NCBI GenBank assembly: GCA_947627295.1
Contig: CANQVJ010000003.1
Coordinates: 108,915 to 172,914 of the forward strand
DNA length: 64,000 nucleotides
Source: an uncultured Clostridia bacterium
GTDB taxonomy: Bacteria; Bacillota; Clostridia; TANB77; CAG-508
Reading direction: 5' to 3'
Both the position numbers and the translations under genes were made by a program. Positions 26,930 through 38,445 of this stretch are shown one piece after another (position 1 is the stretch's first letter; each line of letters begins with the position of its first letter). The notes under the pieces are model-generated. The model had not been told where the DNA came from and ran no database searches. It saw only the letters and a program-made list of their open reading frames with translations.

Positions 26930-28520
26930 ATGCAAAAAAAGGAAAATTTGTTAGGAAGGATTGTTAAACGAAATTATAATAACAAATTAGAGAGTGTGCT
27001 TGAACATAAAGATTTTTCTGAACAAACAAAAAGCCTTTTATTAAGTATGCTATATAAAATTGAAAGTGCTTATCCAGATTATGAAAAAGTAAAGAAAAAT
27101 GTTGAGACAAAAGAAGAATATATTGAAAATATCATTACTACAATAAAAAATAAATGTGGTGATATTCAAGTTATTAACCCAAGTTCTCCAAGAAGTGCAG
27201 AACTTGGAAACAACATATTTTTAATAGATGAAACAAGAAAAATAATAAAATGCTATCCTGTAGAAAGGAAGCTTTTGTATGCTATTTCAAAAATAGGCAA
27301 AAAGCCATTGATTGTTAATGAAGAAAAATATGATGTACTAGCAAAACCAATGTCTAGTTTAATAAACATTGGAAGCAATTTAAATATGGTAGAGCCATTA
27401 AGAGACTTCAACCGGTTATTCATGGACAACCCTTTCTAAGGAAATTGAAAGCATAAATCACAATATAGTTTTTCAAAATTTAAGAATACTATTGGGTTAT
27501 CAATTCTTAAGAGATTGGGTAGAAGATAGGCAATACATTTCAGACTATATGTTAGCATTTAAAAAGATTCTTAAAGATTTATATGGTGAAAAAAAGGCAA
27601 ATAAAATTGAGAAATTAGTTTGCAATATTTCAATTTTGTTGGCGATAAAACAACATGATGATGCAAGACAAAAACTAATAGATTCAGGAAGTGAAATTGC
27701 AGAGCAATTAAAACTAATAGAAGATAATGTTTTATTTACAAGGCAAATATCAAACAGAAAAAGAGAAATTAATGATAAGATAAAATGGTTGGATACAATA
27801 ATAAACAACCATGATATGCTTATTGAAGAATATAACAGAAGAAATAATTTGTTGCCACCAGATAAAAAAATATTTAGTGCAAAAGCTCTTGTAGAACAAC
27901 TAGTTTATGAAAGAGAACTAGAATTTGAAAAAATAGAAAAACTAAACAAATTGCTATTGCCTAAGAACTTCATAAAATACAAAAAAGAATTAAAAACTAA
28001 AGAAAAATATCTAAAATTATTAAGAATAAGTAATTTAGATAATGAAATACAAAAATTAATATTGCTGTTACAAGTTGTATTTTTAGAGTGTTTTGAAAAC
28101 AAACTAGAATATGCAAGAACAAAATTGGATGTAATGCAAATAATTTATGAATTTAGATATTATTATTTGTTATTCTACAACAGAGAACTATTTATGTATG
28201 AAGTTCCAGAGCTTCAAGAAAGCATAAATAAAACAATAAGGTTAATTGTAGATAGAGCAAAACTAGAAGGAATAATTGGAGAGTTTTCTAAAAATCCAGC
28301 ATTAGAGATAAAAATTTTTAGAGAAATTCTATCACTTAGAACAATTAATTTAGAAGAATTATATGTTGAAATTTTTAAAGAAAAAGAAACTAACAATGTA
28401 GTTATGATAACATATGATGATGAAGAATTCGAAGATAAGTTAATATTGGGAACAGCCGACCAAATTGATAAAAATCAGTTAGGGGTTAAGTTCCATAAGA
28501 GGGTTAGAGTATTTTATTAA
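26930..28520 (+). CDS. Conserved hypothetical helical protein (+1 shift at CGG 27413)
   Basis: 529 residues after correction; I do not recognise the family. The ATG at 26930 is preferred because the earlier ATG at 26918 overlaps the Shine-Dalgarno GGAGG (26920-26924). CGG at 27413 (codon 162), aac-CGG-tta; reading CGGT as Gly continues LRDFNGYSWTTLSKEIESIN into the long downstream frame without a gap. The protein is mostly alpha-helical with heptad-like Leu/Ile/Glu/Lys patterns (about 260-400). It has no signal peptide and no membrane segment. It sits between ftsK and the beta-CASP nuclease. Confidence 0.72.
27413..27415 (+). other. CGG +1 frameshift site in the 26930 gene
   Basis: Context aac-CGG-tta; the shifted frame stays open through the 53-base gap between the two long open pieces. 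Confidence 0.85.
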
Positions 28521-28540
28521 AATCGAAAGGAGAAAGGATT

Positions 28541-30193
28541 TTGAAAATAACATTTTTAGGCGCAACAAAAACAGTAACTGGTTCAAATTATTTAATAGAA
28601 GCAGCAGGAAAGAAATTTTTAGTTGATTGTGGCATGTGGCAAGGTAAAGCTGAACAAGAAATGGAAAATGAGCAAGCATTTGAATTTGACCCAGAAGCTA
28701 TCGATTTTATGCTATTAACACATGCACACATAGATCACTCAGGAAGAATTCCAAAACTATATAACGAAGGATTTAGAGGACCCATATATGCACATAAAGC
28801 AACATGTGATTTGTGTGAAATAATGCTACCAGACAGCGGTCATATTCAAGAGCAAGAAATAAAATGGAAAAACAAAAAAAGAATTAGAGCAGGCAAAGAA
28901 GAACTACCACCATTATATACTGCAGAAGATGCAATAAAATGTATGGAAGTTTTCAAGCCTGTAAATTATGATGAAATAATTGAAATAGATGAAAATATAA
29001 ATGTAAGATTTAATGATGCTGGACATATGCTAGGTTCTAGCATTATAGAAGTTTGGGTAACAGAAGAAGGAAAAGAAAAGAAAATTGTATTCACAGGTGA
29101 TTTAGGAAATAATGATATACCACTTTTAGATTCACCTACAATGATAGAAGATACAGATTATTTAGTTATGGAATCAACATATGGAAGTAGGCTTCATAAT
29201 AAAAACGACGATAAAGCCCAAATGTTTTTAGACATTGTATATGAAACATTAGAACAAGAAGGAACAGTTGTTATACCTTCATTTGCAGTGGGTAGAACTC
29301 AAGAAATTTTATATGAAATAAACAAACTAAAAGAAAATCATTTAAATGATGAAGAATTTCAAAAGAAATACAAAAAGCTGATGTCTACACCGGTATATGT
29401 AGATAGCCCTCTTGCAATATCAGCAACAGAAGTATTCAAAAAGAATACAGATTTATTTGAAGACGAAATAAAAGAAGAAATTTTGAGTGGAAATAATCCA
29501 CTAGAATTTCCAGGACTAAAATTTACAAGTACAGTGGAAGAATCAAGGGCATTAAATGAAAACCAAGAGCCAGCAATAATTATTTCAGCAAGTGGTATGT
29601 GTGAAGTAGGAAGGATAAAACATCATTTAAAACACAACATTTGGAATCCAAATAATACAATATTATTTGTAGGTTATCAAGCTCCAGGAACTTTAGGATA
29701 TAGCATAGTTGACGGTGCAAAATCAGTAAAAATATTTGGAGAAGAAGTTGCCGTAAATGCAAGAATTGAATATATAGAAGGGTACTCGGGTCATGCTGAT
29801 CAAGAGTGGCTAATGAACTTTATATATTCATTTAGAAAAAAACCAAAACACATATTTATAGTGCATGGGGAAGAGCAATCTGAGGCAGTACTTAAAGAAA
29901 AAATTGAACAAGATACAGGGCTAAATGTTACAACACCTGAGTTTGGAGAAACTTACGAACTAACAGGTGAAGAAGAAGTTGTAAGAACTGCTGCAATAGA
30001 AAGAGCAAAACCTACAACAATTAGAGGCGAAATAATGAGAAGACTTGAAAAGATTAAACGAGAAATCAAAGACATGGATGTTTGCGTTAAAGAAGATATG
30101 GAAAATGTTACATTAACAGATAGAGATGTTTATCGCATAAACGAAAAAATTAAAGATTTAGAAAAACAGATTCTAAATGTTATAGAAGGGTAA
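28541..30193 (+). CDS. Metallo-beta-lactamase/beta-CASP RNA-processing nuclease
   Basis: 550 residues, with TTG start at 28541 behind AAAGGAG. The zinc motif LLTHAHIDHSGRIPKL (about 60-75), the FNDAGHMLGS block and FTGDLGN belong to the metallo-beta-lactamase core. The beta-CASP and RMMBL parts include PSFAVGRTQE, IIISASGMCEVGRI and YIEGYSGHADQEWL. It resembles CPSF73/Ysh1-like ribonucleases of bacteria, probably acting on RNA. Its stop overlaps the next ATG (TAATG). The C-terminal 60 residues are an extra helical tail. Confidence 0.88.
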   Translation: MKITFLGATKTVTGSNYLIEAAGKKFLVDCGMWQGKAEQEMENEQAFEFDPEAIDFMLLTHAHIDHSGRIPKLYNEGFRGPIYAHKATCDLCEIMLPDSGHIQEQEIKWKNKKRIRAGKEELPPLYTAEDAIKCMEVFKPVNYDEIIEIDENINVRFNDAGHMLGSSIIEVWVTEEGKEKKIVFTGDLGNNDIPLLDSPTMIEDTDYLVMESTYGSRLHNKNDDKAQMFLDIVYETLEQEGTVVIPSFAVGRTQEILYEINKLKENHLNDEEFQKKYKKLMSTPVYVDSPLAISATEVFKKNTDLFEDEIKEEILSGNNPLEFPGLKFTSTVEESRALNENQEPAIIISASGMCEVGRIKHHLKHNIWNPNNTILFVGYQAPGTLGYSIVDGAKSVKIFGEEVAVNARIEYIEGYSGHADQEWLMNFIYSFRKKPKHIFIVHGEEQSEAVLKEKIEQDTGLNVTTPEFGETYELTGEEEVVRTAAIERAKPTTIRGEIMRRLEKIKREIKDMDVCVKEDMENVTLTDRDVYRINEKIKDLEKQILNVIEG

Positions 30194-32166
30194 TGAAAAT
30201 GGAAAAATATTTTAATGAAGCAATAGTTGGAAATCAAAAAATGATAGCTACATTTACTGCGAAAGGAGAAATGCAAAGATTATATTTCCCAAGCAAAGAT
30301 AATAGGCAATATGTAGACTTTTTCCACACAGGAATAAAAGTAAACGAATCAGATGTAATTTATTTACATGAAGATATAAATAATTTGTATAAACAATATT
30401 ATGATTTAGATACAAATGTTTTAAACACAGAAATAACTAACACATATTTTAATATTAGAACAGTACAAACAGATTTTGCAATGTTAAAAGAAAATGTACT
30501 TGTAAAAAAATACATGTTCATAAATGAAGGTAAAATAAATTTAGATATAAAATTCTATATACACTCTTCATTATTAACTGATAACAACAATATAGTTGGA
30601 AGCAAAGTAATAGACGGGGGAGTAATGCAATATGCACATGACTTTTCATTTTCTACATTTGCAAAAAATAAAAAGTTAGCAGCACATCAATTAAATGATA
30701 GTAAAAATACAATCAAAAGAGGCGAAATCCATGACAAAGATTATATTGGTATGGCAAACGACTCGAGCATATGCTACGACATTGGTGTTATAAAACCAAA
30801 TGAGAAAAAAGAAATAGAAATATATGTATTAATAGATGACAATAAAAATGTTTCAGACATGGAACGCGAAATAAATAGAATAAAAAAAATAGATGTAAAG
30901 AAAGAATATGATAGTGTAAAAGCATATTGGAGAAGATATGTAAAAAGTCATAATGGATTAAATATAAAAGAGCCAAAAAATAGTTATGAGGAAAGAATAT
31001 TTGAAATATACAAACGCAGCATTTTATTATTTCCACTATTAACAAATCAGGAAACAGGGGGTGTGATTGCTTCGCCTGAAGTTGACGAACAGCGCTCTCA
31101 ATGTGGTATGTATGCATATTGCTGGCCAAGAGATGCAGTGTTTGTATGTAGAGCATTAGATATTTTAAAAATGAGCAAAGAAGTTGATAAATTCTATAAG
31201 GTATTTTGCAAAAAAACTCAAAGTAGAAATGGTATGTGGGAACAACGCTTCTATACAGACGGAAAATTAGCACCATGTTGGGGATACCAAGTAGATGAAA
31301 CAGCAAGCATAGTTTATGGAATTTATGAACATTACAAATACACAAAATCAGAAAAATTCTTAAAAGACACATTGCCAATGTGTGAAAGAGCAATAAAATT
31401 CCTAAAAGACTATGTAAAAGACTGGTTAGGAATAAGAGTTATTGTAGATAACAAAAAAGATACAGTTCAAGAAGAAATAGAAAACACATATAAAAAGGAA
31501 GGGCACAAATACCCTATAAGTTATGACCTATGGGAAATGAACGAAGGAATTCATTTATACTCAGTAGCAAGCATATATTCTGCATTTGACAATATGCTAA
31601 AAATTTATAACACACTTGGTAAAAATGTTTCTAATTTTGAAAATAATAGATTAAAAGAAGATAAAATATATAAGAGTAAATTAGAGCTTGAAAAACTAAT
31701 GGTTCAACTAAAAAAATACATAAATGTAAATATGTATGATGATGAAAAGAAATCATATGTAAGAAATGCAGACGACAGAAAAATGGACATTAGTATATTA
31801 GGAGCAGTAACACCATTTAATGTATTTAAACCAAAAGAAAGAAAAATATTAAATACAGTAGAACGCATTAACATGAGCTTAAGAACATATACAGGTGGAT
31901 ACCAAAGATTCGAACAGGACCACTATATGAACGGAAATCCATGGCCAATAGCTAATTTATGGATGACCCTATACTACATAAAAACAGGGGAGAAGAAAAA
32001 AGCTAAAGAGACATTTGATTTTGTTGTAAAAACTTCAGGAAAACACTATCTTTTAGGAGAGCAAATAGATAACAGTACTCTACAACCAAATTGGGTAATT
32101 GGTCTTGGTTGGAGCCATGCAATGTTTATAATAGTATTAGAAAAACTATTTGGTAAAAATAATTAA
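30193..32166 (+). CDS. Glycoside hydrolase family 15 (glucoamylase-like) enzyme
   Basis: 657 residues. The N-terminal beta-sandwich (about 1-250) leads into an (alpha/alpha)6 barrel. The conserved CGMYAYCWPRDAVFVCRALD and ISYDLWEMNEGIHLYSVASI segments contain the active-site arginine-aspartate and glutamate of GH15. The C-terminus NWVIGLGWSHAMFI is also typical. There is no signal peptide, so it acts inside the cell, probably on glycogen-derived oligosaccharides or trehalose-like sugars. Coupled to the nuclease gene by overlap, which is an odd pairing. Confidence 0.88.
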   Translation: MKMEKYFNEAIVGNQKMIATFTAKGEMQRLYFPSKDNRQYVDFFHTGIKVNESDVIYLHEDINNLYKQYYDLDTNVLNTEITNTYFNIRTVQTDFAMLKENVLVKKYMFINEGKINLDIKFYIHSSLLTDNNNIVGSKVIDGGVMQYAHDFSFSTFAKNKKLAAHQLNDSKNTIKRGEIHDKDYIGMANDSSICYDIGVIKPNEKKEIEIYVLIDDNKNVSDMEREINRIKKIDVKKEYDSVKAYWRRYVKSHNGLNIKEPKNSYEERIFEIYKRSILLFPLLTNQETGGVIASPEVDEQRSQCGMYAYCWPRDAVFVCRALDILKMSKEVDKFYKVFCKKTQSRNGMWEQRFYTDGKLAPCWGYQVDETASIVYGIYEHYKYTKSEKFLKDTLPMCERAIKFLKDYVKDWLGIRVIVDNKKDTVQEEIENTYKKEGHKYPISYDLWEMNEGIHLYSVASIYSAFDNMLKIYNTLGKNVSNFENNRLKEDKIYKSKLELEKLMVQLKKYINVNMYDDEKKSYVRNADDRKMDISILGAVTPFNVFKPKERKILNTVERINMSLRTYTGGYQRFEQDHYMNGNPWPIANLWMTLYYIKTGEKKKAKETFDFVVKTSGKHYLLGEQIDNSTLQPNWVIGLGWSHAMFIIVLEKLFGKNN

Positions 32167-32177
32167 AAATTAAAGTA

Positions 32178-32200
32178 AAAGGCGGCATGTCCGCTTTTTT
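32178..32200 (+). terminator. Terminator after the GH15 gene
   Basis: GCGG/CCGC stem extended by A-T pairs, followed by T-run. Confidence 0.8.
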
Positions 32201-32220
32201 AAAAGGTAAATAATTTGGAC

Positions 32221-32249
32221 TTGCAAAAAATAAAAAATTGTTATAGAAT
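32221..32249 (+). promoter_or_regulatory. Promoter of gap
   Basis: TTGCAA (32221-32226), 17-base spacer, TAGAAT (32244-32249). Confidence 0.6.
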
Positions 32250-32283
32250 AAAAAGGACGAAGGAAGTCAATAATTAAATTTGA

Positions 32284-33300
<1,017 letters not shown>

Positions 33301-33314
33301 AAGCAATTATTAAT

Positions 33315-33342
33315 AAAACGGGCTCAAAAATGAGTCCGTTTT
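33315..33342 (+). terminator. Terminator after gap
   Basis: AAAACGGGCTC / GAGTCCGTTTT stem with one G-U pair. Confidence 0.9.
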
Positions 33343-33382
33343 AAATTACCAAAAAATAGAAAACAAATTTTCGTAAAAAGTA

Positions 33383-33411
33383 TTGACAAACAAAAATAAA
33401 GTTTATATAAT
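33383..33411 (+). promoter_or_regulatory. Promoter of the recD2-comFC-KAP run
   Basis: Consensus TTGACA (33383-33388), 17-base spacer, TATAAT (33406-33411), 26 bases before recD2. Confidence 0.85.
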
Positions 33412-33437
33412 ATGGAAAAAAGAAAAGAGGAAAGTAA

Positions 33438-35687
33438 TTGGAGTTAGAAGGAGAAATTGCAGAATTAATATATAGAAATGAAACAAATAGTTACACTATA
33501 GCTGTATTTGAAACAGATGTTGAATATACAACAATAGTAGGTTACCTTCCATTTGTAAATATAGGAGATAGAATAAAAGTAGTAGGTAAATTTATAGAAC
33601 ATAAAGATTATGGTAGACAATTTAAAGTAGAAACATTTGAAAAAATTATGCCAACAACTCCAGAAGCATTGGAAAAATATTTGAGTTCAGGAAATATCAA
33701 AGGAGTTGGAGAAACAACTGCAAAAAGAATAGTAAACCAATTTAAAGACGAAACTGTAAATATATTAAGATTTGAATATGAAAAATTAGCACAAGTAAAA
33801 GGTATATCTTTAAACAAAGCAAAAAATATTTCAGAAAGCTTTATTGAAAATTGGGAAGTATGGCAAATAGTAGGCTTCTTACAAAGGTTTGGAATAGGTG
33901 CAGAATATGCAAAAAAAGTTTATGATAAATTTGGAGTAAATGCTATTCAAGAAATAGAAGCAAACCCATACATATTAATAGATATATCAAGAGAAGTAAA
34001 TTTTAAACAAATAGACGAAATGGCTTTAAAATTAGGAATAAAATATAATGATGAAAAGCGTGTTAAAAGTGGCATAAAGTATGGATTAATTATTGCAACA
34101 TATAATGGTAATTGCTGTGTAATAAAAGAAAACCTAGTTGAATTTGTAGTTAATTTATTAAATGTATCTATTGAAGATGTTGAAGATAATATCATAAATT
34201 TAAAAGTTGAAGAAGAAATTGTTATTGACGAAAGAGAAGAAGAACAATGGGTGTACCTACAAAGTTTTTATGAAACAGAATTAAGTGTTGCCAGAAGGTT
34301 GTTGTTATTAGATGAAGAAAAAAATAAAAAGAAAATTACAAACATACAAAAAGAGCTAAAAATCATTGAAGAAAATTCAGATATTATTTTATCAGAAAAA
34401 CAATTAGAAGCAATAGAAGCCGTTAATGACCATAATGTAACAATAATTACAGGTGGGCCGGGTACTGGTAAAACAACAATTATAAAAACAATAATTGATT
34501 TATATGGAAGGAAGAAAGATAAAGTTGTATTATGTGCTCCCACAGGTAGAGCTGCTAAAAAAATGGCAGAAACAACAGGTCATGAAGCTTCTACTTTACA
34601 CAGGCTATTAGAAATAAATTCAATAAATGATAATATCTATAAACCAAAGTCTAAAATAGAATATGCAGGTGCACCAATAGATGCAGATGTTATAGTTGTT
34701 GACGAAATGTCCATGGTAGATATTTTTTTAATGAGCTATTTAGTAAGTTGTATATATAAAGGAACAAAATTAGTATTGGTGGGGGATAGTGATCAATTAG
34801 CATCTGTTGGGCCAGGCAGTGTATTGCAAGATTTAATAGAATCAAAAGCGATTGCTACAATAAAATTAGATAAAATTTTTAGACAAGCAGCAAAAAGTAA
34901 AATAGTAGTAAATGCACATAGAGTAAACAAAGGTGAAGGTTTCTTAAGTAAAGAAGAAACTAGCAGTTCTATGAAACAAGACTTTTTCTATATAAAAGAA
35001 TATAATCAAGAAAAAACTTTAGAAGAATTAATATCATTATGTACAGGTAGATTAAAAAAATATGGAGACTATGATTTCTTTCAAAATATTCAAGTAATTA
35101 CTCCAACTAAAAAAGGAAAACTTGGAACAAGGGAATTAAATATAAAACTACAAGAAACACTAAATCCTAAAAAATCATATAAAGAAGAGAAAAAAAGAGG
35201 TGCAGTGATTTTTAGGGTTGGAGATAGAGTAATGCAAATAAAAAATAATTATGACATCTATTGGGAAAGAGAAATAGTTGATGAGGGGGAAGTTAAAAAA
35301 GAAACAAGCAGTGGGATTTTTAATGGAGAAATTGGCACAATTGAAGATATTGATAAAGAAAATAAATTAATTCAAGTACATTTTGATGACGACAAAATTT
35401 CGTGGTATGAACCTTCGGAATTAGAGCAAATAGAACATAGCTATGCAATTACAATACATAAAGCTCAAGGTAGTGAATTTGATGTTGTAATAATGGTAAT
35501 ACCACCTTCTTCACCAATGTTACTTACAAGAAATTTACTATATACAGGAATTACTAGAGCAAAAAAATTATTAATAACTTTGGGAAGTGATAAAGTTATT
35601 AGTTATATGATTAAAAATATAGATAGTAAAAAAAGAAATACGGGCTTAGAATACAGAATAAAAGAATTGAAAGGTGATACAATTTGA
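33438..35687 (+). CDS. recD2: RecD2-type DNA helicase
   Basis: 749 residues, TTG start behind GAGGAAAG. A 5'-3' SF1 helicase found without RecBC in Firmicutes, used in replication-fork and recombination repair. The N-terminal OB-like and helix-hairpin-helix parts (about 1-200, with GNIKGVGETTAKRIV) precede Walker A ITGGPGTGKTT (about 336) and Walker B VVDEMSMVD. The C-terminal helicase motif HSYAITIHKAQGSEF is complete. Its stop overlaps the TTG of comFC (TTGA). Confidence 0.95.
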   Translation: MELEGEIAELIYRNETNSYTIAVFETDVEYTTIVGYLPFVNIGDRIKVVGKFIEHKDYGRQFKVETFEKIMPTTPEALEKYLSSGNIKGVGETTAKRIVNQFKDETVNILRFEYEKLAQVKGISLNKAKNISESFIENWEVWQIVGFLQRFGIGAEYAKKVYDKFGVNAIQEIEANPYILIDISREVNFKQIDEMALKLGIKYNDEKRVKSGIKYGLIIATYNGNCCVIKENLVEFVVNLLNVSIEDVEDNIINLKVEEEIVIDEREEEQWVYLQSFYETELSVARRLLLLDEEKNKKKITNIQKELKIIEENSDIILSEKQLEAIEAVNDHNVTIITGGPGTGKTTIIKTIIDLYGRKKDKVVLCAPTGRAAKKMAETTGHEASTLHRLLEINSINDNIYKPKSKIEYAGAPIDADVIVVDEMSMVDIFLMSYLVSCIYKGTKLVLVGDSDQLASVGPGSVLQDLIESKAIATIKLDKIFRQAAKSKIVVNAHRVNKGEGFLSKEETSSSMKQDFFYIKEYNQEKTLEELISLCTGRLKKYGDYDFFQNIQVITPTKKGKLGTRELNIKLQETLNPKKSYKEEKKRGAVIFRVGDRVMQIKNNYDIYWEREIVDEGEVKKETSSGIFNGEIGTIEDIDKENKLIQVHFDDDKISWYEPSELEQIEHSYAITIHKAQGSEFDVVIMVIPPSSPMLLTRNLLYTGITRAKKLLITLGSDKVISYMIKNIDSKKRNTGLEYRIKELKGDTI

Positions 35688-36341
35688 TATTAGACTTAAT
35701 ATTTCCAAAAAGATGTGGATTTTGCCGGAAAGTTAAATAAAAATGCATTATGCAATAAATGCAAAATAAAATTAAAACAAGAAGAAAAATTTGAAATTGA
35801 AAAAATTGATAATGATATTTTAAAAGAAAAAGCTCATTTCTTTGCATACGACGGCTTTATAAGAGATGGCATCATATTATATAAATTTAGAAATAGACCA
35901 TACTTATATGAAAGTTTTGTAAATTTTATAATAAATAACAAAAATTTTTTGGATTTTTTAAAAAGTTATGATATAATAATTCCAGTTCCCATTAGTAAAA
36001 TGAGATTAAAAACAAGAGGATATAATCAAAGTACACTATTGGCAAACAAAATTGCAAGTTTGTATAACAAAATTCAAAAGAAAAATGCAATAAAAGTAGT
36101 ATCAGATGTTTTGTTAAAAGAGGAAGATACAATTGAACAAAGCTCACTAAACAAAACAAATAGAGAGTCAAATGCCATAGGTGCATATAGATTACAAAAC
36201 AAAAAGAAGTTAAAAAATAAAAATATTTTAATTTTAGACGATATTTATACAACAGGGAACACAATACTTGAATGTAGTCAAATGATAAAACAAGCAAATC
36301 CAAAATCAATAGGAGTTTTTACTATTGCTAAGGATTTATAG
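35684..36341 (+). CDS. comFC: ComF-family phosphoribosyltransferase-like protein (+1 shift at CGG 35726)
   Basis: Involved in DNA uptake (single-strand handling at competence) and found widely in non-competent bacteria. TTG at 35684 overlaps the recD2 stop. LDLIFPKRCGFC reaches CGG at 35726 (codon 15), tgc-CGG-aaa; reading CGGA as Gly gives CGFCGKLNKNALCNKC, the CxxC...CxxC zinc finger. IPVPISKMRLKTRGYNQ and the PRPP-loop ILILDDIYTTGNT follow. Total 218 residues. In the 0 frame only half of the zinc finger is made. Confidence 0.92.
35726..35728 (+). other. CGG +1 frameshift site in comFC
   Basis: Context tgc-CGG-aaa; the decoded Gly follows the second zinc-ligand cysteine. Confidence 0.92.
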
Positions 36342-36356
36342 GGGGAGTTATTAAAA

Positions 36357-38415
36357 ATGGAAGATTTAATTGAAAGTATATTAGATTATGTGCGTTCAGA
36401 TTACACAGATTATGCGGTTATGCTAAACCGGAGAGTGGGGATCTGGAAAAACTCATTTTTGGAATAATAAAATCAAGAAAAAAATTGAGTCAATGCAACT
36501 AAATGGAAAACGATATACAACAATTTACATGTCTTTATATGGTATTTCAAACTTAGAAGATATAAGCAAAAAAATATTTATTGAAACAACACAATTAATG
36601 GACAAAAATGTTAGAAAATTTATGAACTCTAATGGTATGACAACAATACCTGAATACGCAAAAACAGGTATTGATATGGCAAACTTCTTTGGTGTAACAC
36701 AAAATGGAGATAGAGTTAATTATGCAGAATTCTTTTCTACAGACGATAAGGTTCTTTGTTTTGACGACTTGGAAAGAGCCAATGTAGATGTTATAGATAT
36801 TTTGGGTTATATCAATAACTTTGTTGAACATGATCATATTAAAACAATAATTATTTGTAATGAAAAAGAATTATCTACAAAATTAAAGAGTTCAAATCTT
36901 GAAATGAAAACTTTTATTGCTACATATCTTTTAGACAAACAAGGTGAGCTAAACTCAAATAATAGCAAACCAATGGTAGAAAAAATTCAAAATAAAATAG
37001 AGCATGTATTTGATAAAGCAAATGATTATGAAAGAATAAAAGAAAAGTTAATTGGTGAAACATTTGAATATGCTCCAAAATTTGATTATATAATTAATGG
37101 TATTTTAATTAGATATGAAGATAATAAAGAATTAATTAGATTTTTAAGAGAAAATACAGGATTAATTATAACTACATTTAACAAATCTGGAACTAGAAAT
37201 TTAAGAATTCTAAAACATGCTTTAAATGACTTTAAGAAAATATATGAAATGGTTAGTAAATCATATCCAAACACAAGTAATAGGGTAATACAAACAATGT
37301 TAATATTTACAATAGCTGTTTCATTTGAAATTAAAGCAGGAAAGGTAACAAAAGAAAAGTTCATAAACATTAAAGATAATGAAGAATATAAATCGATTTT
37401 AGTTTCTTCAAGGGTGTTAATTGACAACAGACAATTCTATATAAAAGAATTTGATAACAACTATTACTATAACTTTAAAGCAGAATATAGATTTTTCAAA
37501 TTCATAGAATACTATGTGCGTACAAGAATTTTTGATATGAAATTATTTAAAAGCAATATGCAAGTTATTCAAAACACTGTTGATACAGAAAACTTACCAG
37601 CATATAAAAGATTACTTACAGAAGAATATTGGAAAATATCAGACGATCAATTTGATAGAATAATTGACGAAACATTAGAAGATGTTAAAGAAGGTAAAAT
37701 TAGATTAATAGATATTGTAAAACTATTTGCATACTTTAGTTATTTCTCAAAAAAGGAATTAATTAAATATGATATTAAAACACTTAAAAATACATTTTTT
37801 ACTGGTATGAATTTAGCCTCACTAACTTCTGAATATTGCCCTAACCCAGACGAAGAACTAGGCAAAGTTGCAATAGAAGAAATAGTGGGAGAAATAGAAG
37901 ATGTACTTGACTATTTCTATAAACTAAATGACAAATTACTAGATAAAATGCGTAGAGAGAAAGCAGACGAACTATTTAGAGCAATACCTATGAAAATGGA
38001 ATTATTCTACGAAAAATTTGATAAGCAATTTATGAACATACCTATTTTCAAATACTATGATGTATATCAGTTATTCCAAAGAGTTTCTTGTGCAAGCAAT
38101 GAAGATATAGTTCTAATAAAAGAAAAATTGGTAAACAGAGCTGAGAAATACAAAGATGAAATTGAACCAGAAATGGAAAATATCAAGCAATTTAAAAAGA
38201 TAATAGACAACTATGTTAAAGATAAAGAAACAACAATAAAAATTGTAATGTTAAGAGATTTATCAAAAGAGCTAGGATATATTTTAAGTAAATATAATAT
38301 TGAAGCTGATGAAGACGAATTTCTTAATGAAGAGAAGCCAGAAGAAACAAGTGAAGAAACTGTTGAAGTAGAAGAAAAAGAAGAAGAATTTTCAGATTTC
38401 ATTATTGAAGATTAA
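36357..38415 (+). CDS. KAP-family P-loop NTPase (+1 shift at CGG 36429)
   Basis: 685 residues after correction. The KAP family contains P-loop NTPases, often membrane-associated or linked with phage defence; no membrane insert is obvious here. ATG at 36357 follows GGGGGAG. The frame meets CGG at 36429 (codon 25), aac-CGG-aga; reading CGGA as Gly gives MLNGEWGSGKTHFW, the Walker A block. Walker B is KVLCFDDLERANVDVIDI (about 130-147). The C-terminal half is helical and ends in a glutamate-rich tail. It follows recD2 and comFC; its role is unknown. Confidence 0.85.
36429..36431 (+). other. CGG +1 frameshift site in the KAP NTPase gene
   Basis: Context aac-CGG-aga; the Gly is two residues before the GSGKT P-loop. 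Confidence 0.92.
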
Positions 38416-38444
38416 AAAAAGCCACCTTTTTAGGTGGCTTTAAA
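38415..38444. terminator. Bidirectional terminator between the KAP gene and mutS2
   Basis: AAAGCCACC / GGTGGCTTT stem with T on both strands, between convergent genes. Confidence 0.9.
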
Positions 38445-38445
38445 A

